Source of the DNA: Neisseriaceae bacterium JH1-16
Lineage (GTDB): Bacteria > Pseudomonadota > Gammaproteobacteria > Burkholderiales > Chromobacteriaceae
Reading direction: 5' to 3'
NCBI GenBank assembly: GCA_025989215.1
Contig: JAPDNP010000001.1
Location: 930,001-994,000, forward strand
DNA length: 64,000 nucleotides
A model generated the notes under the pieces. It did not search any database, was not told the origin of the DNA, and was given only the letters and a program-made list of their open reading frames with translations. The stretch's first letter is position 1, and every line of letters starts with the position of its first letter. A program made the position numbers and the translations under genes. Below, piece by piece: positions 57,507-64,000 of the stretch.

Positions 57507-59168
57507 TCAGGCGTTCGCCGCCAGCATCTCCGCCGCGTGCTGCCGAGTGGTATCGGTGATCTCCAGGCCACCTAGCATGCGCGCCACCTCCAGCACCCGC
57601 TCTTCGGTGGACAATGGGGTAATGCGGCTGGTAACGCGCCCCTTGTGCTCGCTCTTGCTGACCTGCCAATGCGCATCGCCACACGAGGCCACTTGCGGCA
57701 GGTGAGTGATCGACAGCACCTGATAGCGCGCGCCCAGATCCTTCAACAGCTTGCCGACCACTTCGGCAACGCGACCACCGATACCGACGTCTACTTCGTC
57801 GAAAATCAGCGTAGGCACACTGGCCACCTGGCTGATCACCACCTGCATCGCCAGGCTGATTCGTGACAGCTCCCCCCCGGAGGCGACCTTGGCGAGTGGA
57901 CGCAGGCTGGTGCCGGCATTGGCCGCCACCAGGTACTCGACTGACTCCAAGCCGTGCGCACTCGGTTCGCTCAGCGCGGCCAGCTCGATTGCGAAGCGGG
58001 CGCCACCCATTGCCAGGTGCTGCATCTCGCCGCTGATGCGCTTGGACAGCTCGGCCGCTGCCTGACGGCGTTTGCCGGACAGGGATTCGCCCAGCGAACG
58101 ATAGCGGGCGAGGCTGGCCGTTTCCGCCACCGCCAGCGCCTCCAGGTCGCTGGAGGCTTCGAGCTGCGCCAGCTGCTGCTGCCAGTCGGCCAGTTTTTCG
58201 ATCAATTCGGGCGGCTGCACCCGGTACTTGCGCGCCATGCTCATCAGCGCATCGATACGAGTCTCTACATTGGCCAGCGTCTGCGGGTCGTCGTCGATAT
58301 CGCCGACATAGTCACGCAGGCTGTACACCACCTCGCGCAGCTCGGCATCGACCGAATCGAGCAGCGCCAGCGTTTCGGCCAACCTCGAATCGAGACCGGA
58401 CAAACGGGCAAGGCGCGATTGCACCTGGGTCAGCAGAGACAGACAGTTGCCGTCCATCTCGGACAGCACGTCGACGGTCTGTTCGGCCGACTGCACCAGT
58501 TCGACTGCATTGGCGAGGCGCGAATGGGTCTGGTTGAGCGTGTTCCACTCGTCCGGTTCCAGGTTGAGCTCGGCCAGCTCGTTGATCTGCCAGGTCAGCC
58601 GTTCGCGCTCGGTCTCCGACTCGCGCGCCATCTTTTCGGCATCGCTACGGGAGCGGCGGGCGTTCTGCCAGGTCTGGTAGGCCTCGCGCACGTCATGCGC
58701 CAGCGCTTGGCAGCCGGCATAGGCGTCGAGCAGGTTGCGTTGCGAGTCGGTGCGCATCAGCGACTGATGGGCATGCTGACCGTGGATATCGACCAGATAC
58801 TCGCCGATCGACTTGAGCTGGGCGAGGGTGGCCGCCTGGCCGTTGACGAAGTTGCGCGAGCGGCCGCTCCGGTCGATCAGACGGCGGATCAAGAGCTCAC
58901 CGTCGTCGCCGGACAGCTCGTTATCGGCCAGCCAGGCCCCAAGATCGGGTAGGCGGCCGATGTCGAAATGCGCGGCCAGCTCGGCGCGCTCGGCGCCTTC
59001 GCGCACCAGCGAGCCGTCGGCGCGGTCCCCCAGGAGCAGGGACAGCGCGTCGAGAATGATCGACTTGCCGGCACCGGTCTCGCCGGTGAGAACAGTGAAG
59101 CCCGAACTGAATTCGAGCGTGAGCGCGTCGACGATGACGAAGTCGTTAACAGTCAGCGAAAGCAGCAT
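57507..59168 (-). CDS. recN: DNA repair protein RecN
   Basis: 553 residues, SMC-like. Walker A LTGETGAGKSIILDALSLLL near residue 30, long coiled-coil middle (QNARRSRSDAEKMARESETE onward), signature KVASGGELSRISLAMQVVIS and Walker B TLIFDEVDVGIGGR, then LSITHLPQVAS. Acts in double-strand break repair. Starts 19 bases after the nadK stop; probable operon. Repeat copy at 58374. Confidence 0.96.
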   Translation of the reverse strand: MLLSLTVNDFVIVDALTLEFSSGFTVLTGETGAGKSIILDALSLLLGDRADGSLVREGAERAELAAHFDIGRLPDLGAWLADNELSGDDGELLIRRLIDRSGRSRNFVNGQAATLAQLKSIGEYLVDIHGQHAHQSLMRTDSQRNLLDAYAGCQALAHDVREAYQTWQNARRSRSDAEKMARESETERERLTWQINELAELNLEPDEWNTLNQTHSRLANAVELVQSAEQTVDVLSEMDGNCLSLLTQVQSRLARLSGLDSRLAETLALLDSVDAELREVVYSLRDYVGDIDDDPQTLANVETRIDALMSMARKYRVQPPELIEKLADWQQQLAQLEASSDLEALAVAETASLARYRSLGESLSGKRRQAAAELSKRISGEMQHLAMGGARFAIELAALSEPSAHGLESVEYLVAANAGTSLRPLAKVASGGELSRISLAMQVVISQVASVPTLIFDEVDVGIGGRVAEVVGKLLKDLGARYQVLSITHLPQVASCGDAHWQVSKSEHKGRVTSRITPLSTEERVLEVARMLGGLEITDTTRQHAAEMLAANA

Positions 59169-59187
59169 AAAGGTATCGTTGGCCGAT

Positions 59188-60063
59188 TCAGAATAGGCGC
59201 TCGCCCCAGTGGAGCTTCTGGCGCAGCATGTCGTAGTGGTTGTAGCCGAGCGGATGCAACAGCCGCAGGGGGTTGCGATGACGGCGGATGATGACCCGGT
59301 CCATCTCCATCAGGTCGCAATGCGACTGGCCGTCGAAATGCACACGGGTATCGAGGCCGCGAGTCAGCATGAACTCGACCACGCAGGTGTCGTTGACCGC
59401 GATCGGGCGATTGCTCATCGACTGCGGGCAGATCGGCACCAGCGTGATCGCCGGCAGGGTCGGGTGTAGGATAGGCCCGCCGGAGGCAAGCGCGTAGGCG
59501 GTAGAACCGGTCGGGGTGGATACGATCAGGCCGTCCGAGCGCTGGGTGTAGACGAACTGGTTATCGATGAAGATCTCGAATTCGATCATCGAGCCCATGC
59601 CGCCGCGGCTGAACACCACGTCGTTGAGTGCCAGCGCACTGGCCACCTCGGCATCCTCGCGCATCACCGATGCGGAAAGCAGGATGCGCTCTTCCGGCAC
59701 GAACTCGCCGACCAGAATCGCATCGATCGCGGTCAGCATCTCGTGCAGCGGGATGTCGGTCATGAAGCCGAGCCGCCCCTGATTGACGCCGACCAGCGGC
59801 ACCCGGTAGGGCGCGAGCAGGCGGGCGATCGACAGCATGGTCCCGTCGCCACCGAGCACGATCACCAGGTCGGCGACCTTGCCCAAATCGGCCCGATCGA
59901 TCAGTGTATGACGCCCGGCCTCCTCCTGGGTGGCGCTGTCGCGATCGATCAGTGCGACCACTCCTCGGCTTTCCAGATGATCGGCAAGCTCACGCAGCGA
60001 ATCGACGATGGCGGGTTTGCTGTGCCGGGCGACGAGCCCGATTTTTTTGAATAGGCAATCCAT
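59188..60063 (-). CDS. nadK: NAD kinase
   Basis: 291 residues from ATG 60063 (ATG 60072 adds three). Phosphorylates NAD to NADP. Motifs: LVIVLGGDGTMLSIARLLAP with GGDGT, VNQGRLGFMTDIP, DGLIVSTPTGSTAYALASGG. Typical length (E. coli 292). nadK-recN neighbourhood is common in proteobacteria. Confidence 0.96.
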   Translation of the reverse strand: MDCLFKKIGLVARHSKPAIVDSLRELADHLESRGVVALIDRDSATQEEAGRHTLIDRADLGKVADLVIVLGGDGTMLSIARLLAPYRVPLVGVNQGRLGFMTDIPLHEMLTAIDAILVGEFVPEERILLSASVMREDAEVASALALNDVVFSRGGMGSMIEFEIFIDNQFVYTQRSDGLIVSTPTGSTAYALASGGPILHPTLPAITLVPICPQSMSNRPIAVNDTCVVEFMLTRGLDTRVHFDGQSHCDLMEMDRVIIRRHRNPLRLLHPLGYNHYDMLRQKLHWGERLF

Positions 60064-60103
60064 GGCGCTCATTGTAGTCGTGCCAGCCGTCTGGCTCCAA
60101 ACA

Positions 60104-60739
60104 TCACTCAACACGCTGGCGTGCGCCGGTCTCGATCGCACGCAAGTAAAAGCGAATCAGGTCGGCCAGCGAGTCGACGCCCAGCTTGATGAACAGGTTG
60201 GAGCGATGCACCTCGACCGTCCGCGCAGACAGGTCGAGTGCACGGGCAATTTCCTTGCTGGTCAGCCCGTCGACCACCAGATCGAGCACCTCGCGTTCGC
60301 GGTTGCTGATCTTGGCCAGGCGCAGCAGCACCTCCTGGGTTTCCGCTTCCTTGGCGTGCTGCTGAATCGACATCCTCACCCCGCGGCGCAGGCAGTCGAT
60401 CAGCCGCACCGGGTCGACCGGTTTGGTCAGAAAATCAATCGCGCCATTGCGAAACGCCCGGCTGCACTGCTCAACGTCGCCGTGGCCGGTGATGAACACG
60501 GTCGGGATCGGCACCGGCCGTTCATTGAGTAGCTCCTGCAGGCCCAGGCCCGATAGCTGTGGCATACGGATGTCCAGCACCAGGCAACCGATCTCGCCAG
60601 ACTGGAATTCGTCGAGAAAGGCGTGCGCATTCGGATAGGTGACGGTGCGCAACCCCTGGGCGCTCAGCAATAGCGCCAGCGAGTCGCGGACCGCCGGGTC
60701 GTCGTCAACGATGAAGATGGTTGGCGTGGTGGTACTCAT
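60104..60739 (-). CDS. FixJ-type response regulator
   Basis: 211 residues from ATG 60739. Receiver IFIVDDDPAVRDSLALLL, CLVLDIRMPQLSGLGLQELL (phospho-Asp), VFITGHGDVEQC, TKPVDPVRL; LuxR-type DNA-binding end SNREREVLDLVVDGLTSKEI, LSARTVEVHRSNLFIKLGV. Partner of the kinase 14 bases upstream. The related DctR/TtrR regulators control organic acid or respiratory genes; target unknown here. Confidence 0.93.
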   Translation of the reverse strand: MSTTTPTIFIVDDDPAVRDSLALLLSAQGLRTVTYPNAHAFLDEFQSGEIGCLVLDIRMPQLSGLGLQELLNERPVPIPTVFITGHGDVEQCSRAFRNGAIDFLTKPVDPVRLIDCLRRGVRMSIQQHAKEAETQEVLLRLAKISNREREVLDLVVDGLTSKEIARALDLSARTVEVHRSNLFIKLGVDSLADLIRFYLRAIETGARQRVE

Positions 60740-60753
60740 CGGGTCTCTCGTTC

Positions 60754-62859
60754 TTATTTGCCGACGATCTGGCCGGAGGTGTTGAAGATGGGCAGTGCCA
60801 TCCGGAAAGCCGCACCGCCGTTGATCGGCGAGCTGGCACTCAGCTTGCCGCCGAACGATTCGACGATGGTCTGGCAGATGGTCAGGCCCAGACCCATGCC
60901 CTGGGTCTTGGTGCTGAAGAAGGGGTCGAACAAGCGCGGCATGATGTCGGCGCTGATGCCGCTGCCGTTGTCGACCACGTCGATGTGCACAGCGTTGGCA
61001 TCGAAGCTGCTGATCAGCTCCAACCGCCCCCACGGGTGCACGCCGTTGAGAGCGTCGAGTGCGTTCTTCACCAGATTGAGCAGTACCTGCTCGACCTGGA
61101 TCGGATCGGCATAGGTGAGCGGCAGCGGCTTGGTCAGTCGGGTCGACACATGCACCTGCTGGGCACTCAGTTCGAACTCGGCCAACGACAGCACGTTCTG
61201 CACCGCCTGATTCAAGTCCACCGGCGTCGGCTCCAGCCGTTTCTCGCTCATGAATTCGCGCAAGCGGTGCAGGATGCTGCCGGCCCGTTCGGCCTGCGTC
61301 ATCGCGCCGGACAGTGCCCGCTTCAATAGCGCCTGGTCGACTTCTTCCTCGTCGACCAGGGTCTGACAGGCGTGGCAATAACTGACGACTGCCGATAGGG
61401 GTTGAGTCAGCTCGTGGGCGATGCCCGAGGCCATTTCACCCATGGTGTTGATACGCGCCACCCGAGCGAGTTCGGCTTCGCGCTGTTTCAGGCGCTGCTC
61501 CTTTTGCGCCAACGCCTCGGTGATACGCCGACGCAGCGGTGCGGTATCACGGAACGCCATCACCGCACCGACCTGTTTGCCGTGCTGGTCGAACAGCGGT
61601 GATACCACTCCCTCGATCATCAACTGCTGGCCATCCGGCTGGACCAGGAAACAGTTTTCGGCCAAGGGGTAGGGGGTCTGGCGGGTCAGACAGGCGTGAA
61701 AGGGATTGATCGGTACCTGGCGGGCAAAGTCGTAATGCAGTTCCAGGCATTCGAGCACCGGGCGGCCAACCGCCCGCGAGTGACGCACACCGATCAGCCG
61801 TTCGGCCATCGGGTTGAGGTAGCGAATCCGCCAATGCGTATCGACGGTGATCACGCCGTCGTTGATCGACTCGAGAATGGACGCCGCCTGGTCGCGCTCG
61901 CGGCGTAAATGGGCGGCGGCAACCTGGCGTTGCTGCTGATGGCGAGAACGCAAGGCGTACAGCACCCAGCTCAGGTAGCAGACCCCACCGCCGAGCAGCG
62001 CACTGAGTATCACGATGATGCCGGGGAAACTGTTCCAGCCGAGGCGCTGCCGATAGACCAGGTCATACGGATAGTTCGACATCGAGATCGACACCCGGGT
62101 CGATGCCTCGGTCGAGAAAACATGCAGATGCCGGTACCACGGCACCGCCGGGGACGGGTCCGGCTGGCCGGCCAGCAGCAATTGCACCACCGGTGCATTG
62201 GGCGCATTCGATTCGGCCGGCAACAAGGCCCGCACATCGATCAAGGCCAGCGCCACCTGGCGGACCTCGTGGTACGGGCCATTGCCCACTGCCTGGACAA
62301 AGGCTAGTACCTGCTGGCCGCTGTTGAGCGTGAACGGTGCGGTCGGCTCGGCGCGACGGCTGCGCAGGCTGCGCTTGATTGCCGAGGACAGTACCGGGTC
62401 GTTGAACAGATCTAGCGAAGGCAGCGGCGTCAGCAGCGCCCGTTCCGAGCCTATCGCCGGATGGCTGCTGCTTTCCAGCGGCAGGGCGTTGCGATGCTGT
62501 ACGCCCAGCCAGGTAACGAAGGGGTAGACGCCGGCCATGCCGACCGCGAAACGCGGCCAGCGTGCCGCGCCGTCGGGCAGGGCTGCGACTTCGGCCAGCG
62601 CACTGGTCAGCGTATCGGCCACTTTCAGTCGGGTTTCCACCTGGTCGCGGATGGTCTCGGCCGCCCGATTGAAGGACAGCCGCTGGCGTTCGAGCGAGAT
62701 ATAGCTCAGCGAGGTGCAGACCGAAACGCCGACCAGCATACCGAGCATGAGGCTAAGCAGGCGGCCGCTGCGCGGCGTGCACTGCAGCAGCGACCATTGG
62801 CGAAGAGCAGCCAGCTGTAGAGTTTGACCGAAAAGCATGTCGAGGGAAGGAGCTGGCAC
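60754..62859 (-). CDS. Membrane PAS sensor histidine kinase (FixL/DctS-like)
   Basis: 701 residues. Membrane segment near 32-54, periplasmic CHASE-like domain (RLSFNRAAETIRDQVETRLK, GVYPFVTWLGVQHRNAL), second segment near 280-300 (GIIVILSALLGGGVCYLSWV), PAS (SILESINDGVITVDTHWRIR), HisKA GIAHELTQPLSAVVSYCHAC, HATPase NLVKNALDALNG and GMGLGLTICQTIVESFGG. Signal unknown; DctS-like kinases sense C4-dicarboxylates. Confidence 0.92.
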   Translation of the reverse strand: MPAPSLDMLFGQTLQLAALRQWSLLQCTPRSGRLLSLMLGMLVGVSVCTSLSYISLERQRLSFNRAAETIRDQVETRLKVADTLTSALAEVAALPDGAARWPRFAVGMAGVYPFVTWLGVQHRNALPLESSSHPAIGSERALLTPLPSLDLFNDPVLSSAIKRSLRSRRAEPTAPFTLNSGQQVLAFVQAVGNGPYHEVRQVALALIDVRALLPAESNAPNAPVVQLLLAGQPDPSPAVPWYRHLHVFSTEASTRVSISMSNYPYDLVYRQRLGWNSFPGIIVILSALLGGGVCYLSWVLYALRSRHQQQRQVAAAHLRRERDQAASILESINDGVITVDTHWRIRYLNPMAERLIGVRHSRAVGRPVLECLELHYDFARQVPINPFHACLTRQTPYPLAENCFLVQPDGQQLMIEGVVSPLFDQHGKQVGAVMAFRDTAPLRRRITEALAQKEQRLKQREAELARVARINTMGEMASGIAHELTQPLSAVVSYCHACQTLVDEEEVDQALLKRALSGAMTQAERAGSILHRLREFMSEKRLEPTPVDLNQAVQNVLSLAEFELSAQQVHVSTRLTKPLPLTYADPIQVEQVLLNLVKNALDALNGVHPWGRLELISSFDANAVHIDVVDNGSGISADIMPRLFDPFFSTKTQGMGLGLTICQTIVESFGGKLSASSPINGGAAFRMALPIFNTSGQIVGK

Positions 62860-62957
62860 AGCCTGTTGTTATGGGACGAAAAGGGTTACCGCACGGCGAT
62901 TATGTCATGCGGATCACAAAGTGTCAGGCCTGTCCTCACGCTCGGTACGGCGTGGTG

Positions 62958-63482
62958 TCAGCGCGTCAGCTCGGCGAAGTGCGTCATCAGCTTGTTCACC
63001 TTGGGCGCAATCACGATCTGGCAGTAGGGCTGGCCCGGATTAGCGTTGTAATAATCCTGATGCCCGGCCTCGGCTGAGTAGAAGGTGGTAGCCGGTGCCA
63101 GCTCGGTGACGATGCGGATGCCATGCTCGGCTTCCAGCGCGTTGATGTAGGCGCGCGCTTCGGCCAACTGCGACTCGTCGTGATAGTAGATCGCCGAGCG
63201 GTACTGGGTGCCGACGTCGTTACCCTGGCGATTGAGCGTGGTGGGGTCGTGAATGGTGAAGAACACCTCGAGCAGCTGACGGTAAGTGATCACGGCCGGA
63301 TCGAAACGGATTTCGACCGCCTCGGCGTGCCCGGTGCGACCGCTGCACACTTCGTGGTAGTTCGGGTCGGCCAGCGTGCCGCCGGTGTAGCCGGATACGG
63401 CGCTCTCAACCCCGCGCAGCCGGGCGAACACCGTTTCGATGCACCAGAAACAACCGCCGGCGAAAGTAGCAGTGGCAGTCAT
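62958..63482 (-). CDS. msrA: Peptide methionine sulfoxide reductase A
   Basis: 174 residues. Catalytic GGCFWCIETVFARLRGV start, VSGYTGGTLADPNYHEVCSG, HAEAVEIRFDPAVITYRQLL, GNDVGTQYRSAIYYHDESQ. Reduces the S-form of methionine sulfoxide. AAGGAGG-like site upstream (TCCTTTC region). No resolving Cys-rich tail. Repeat copy at 63159. Confidence 0.96.
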   Translation of the reverse strand: MTATATFAGGCFWCIETVFARLRGVESAVSGYTGGTLADPNYHEVCSGRTGHAEAVEIRFDPAVITYRQLLEVFFTIHDPTTLNRQGNDVGTQYRSAIYYHDESQLAEARAYINALEAEHGIRIVTELAPATTFYSAEAGHQDYYNANPGQPYCQIVIAPKVNKLMTHFAELTR

Positions 63483-63495
63483 GACGAACCTCCTT

Positions 63496-64000
63496 TCAGA
63501 ACGAATCGGTTACAACAGGGTTGGCCGAAGCGCGGCGCCAGACTTCGCGCACCGTTCCGGCATGAATCGTCACCGTGTCGGCGATCGGTCGGGCATAGCC
63601 GCCGGCCATCGTCACCGCCAGCGCGGCATGCGCCCGCTCGCAGGCGTCGAGTACCCGTGCGTCGCGCGCCCATAGGCCCTCCATGCTCAACGCCAAGCGG
63701 CCGAGCCGATCGCCACGATAGGCGTCGGCACCGGCCAGGTAAAACACCAGGTCGGGGCGCTGCGCCGCGAACAGGGCCGGCAACTCGGCGTCGAGCGCGG
63801 CCAGGTACGCCGCATCGTCGCAGTCGTCGGGCAGTTCCACGTCGCGGCTGCTCGCTACCTTGCGAAACGGGAAATTCTTTTCGCCGTGCATCGAGAAGGT
63901 AAACACCCGCTCGTCGCCGGCAAAGATCGCCGCGGTACCATTGCCCTGGTGCACGTCGAGGTCGATGACCAGCACCCGCCGCACCCGGCCTTCGGCCAAC
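63496..64000 (-). CDS. Histone deacetylase-like amidohydrolase, C-terminal part (cut by window edge)
   Basis: About 168 visible residues; the start lies beyond the right edge. VLVIDLDVHQGNGTAAIFAG holds the zinc-binding Asp/His pair of the class II HDAC/acetoin utilisation family, VFTFSMHGEKNFPFRK and FYLAGADAYRGDRLGRLALS the second metal Asp, and VTMAGGYARPIADTVTIHAG the end with the usual Tyr position. Bacterial members deacetylate polyamines or small amides. 13 bases before msrA. Repeat copies at both ends (63520, 63991). Confidence 0.9.
   Translation of the reverse strand, partial: LAEGRVRRVLVIDLDVHQGNGTAAIFAGDERVFTFSMHGEKNFPFRKVASSRDVELPDDCDDAAYLAALDAELPALFAAQRPDLVFYLAGADAYRGDRLGRLALSMEGLWARDARVLDACERAHAALAVTMAGGYARPIADTVTIHAGTVREVWRRASANPVVTDSF

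Noticed and set aside
59178-59187. GTTGGCCGAT near the nadK end
   Set aside because: One mismatch at the last base; not counted as an exact copy.

Overview
The window is chromosomal DNA from a GC-rich betaproteobacterium. The housekeeping genes, the gyrA-serC-pheA-hisC order, azurin, DctB/DctD and a Mu-type prophage suggest the order Neisseriales (a Chromobacterium-like lineage). That placement is inference; there is no rRNA gene here.

Layout: (1) 1-1524, phage lysis genes on the plus strand (holin end, GH19 endolysin, frameshifted spanin). (2) 1532-6650, an AT-rich conversion island: two acyltransferase-3 genes, the second lying between two decayed direct copies of the 3' end of a umuC-like gene, then an HAF-repeat remnant and a degenerate tRNA-Thr. 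(3) 7043-15433, a collapsed Mu/BcepMu-like prophage on the minus strand. It keeps repressor, Ner, a deleted MuA, a truncated MuB, the baseplate end and tail fibre genes; the head and most of the tail are gone. (4) 15.9-22.2 kb, phosphatase, small secreted proteins, a probable small RNA with twin promoters, azurin, a FadL-type porin and a low-complexity lipoprotein. (5) 22.2-28.4 kb, a polyamine/agmatine group (potF, aguA, LysR, MFS), a Lys/His-rich secreted protein and an amino-acid binding lipoprotein. (6) 28.5-39.9 kb, the gyrA / serC / pheA / hisC / DAHP synthase block. (7) 40-48.6 kb, dapF, a TetR/acyl-CoA cluster, benE, His-rich secreted proteins, copC-copD. (8) 48.9-55.5 kb, dctB-dctD next to ansB, a dicarboxylate/amino acid symporter and a miniature aspartase-like gene behind a near-perfect sigma-54 promoter with two upstream dyads. 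(9) 55.5-64 kb, a beta-lactamase-fold enzyme, tRNA-Ser, recN, nadK, a FixL/FixJ-like pair, msrA and the end of a histone-deacetylase-like gene.

The most striking signal is a dispersed directional 10-mer, GTTGGCCGAA. I count 25 exact copies on both strands, 23 of them in the 42 kb of core DNA and only 2 in the 22 kb accessory part. Chance would give well under one. Copies lie in genes, beside terminators and once as an inverted pair forming a hairpin after aguA. This is how the DNA uptake sequences of Neisseriaceae behave, and the word shares 6 of 10 positions with the Neisseria sequence. I propose an undescribed DNA-uptake-sequence dialect.

Several reading frames in the accessory part break at or near short homopolymers, so either decay or assembly error must be considered there.
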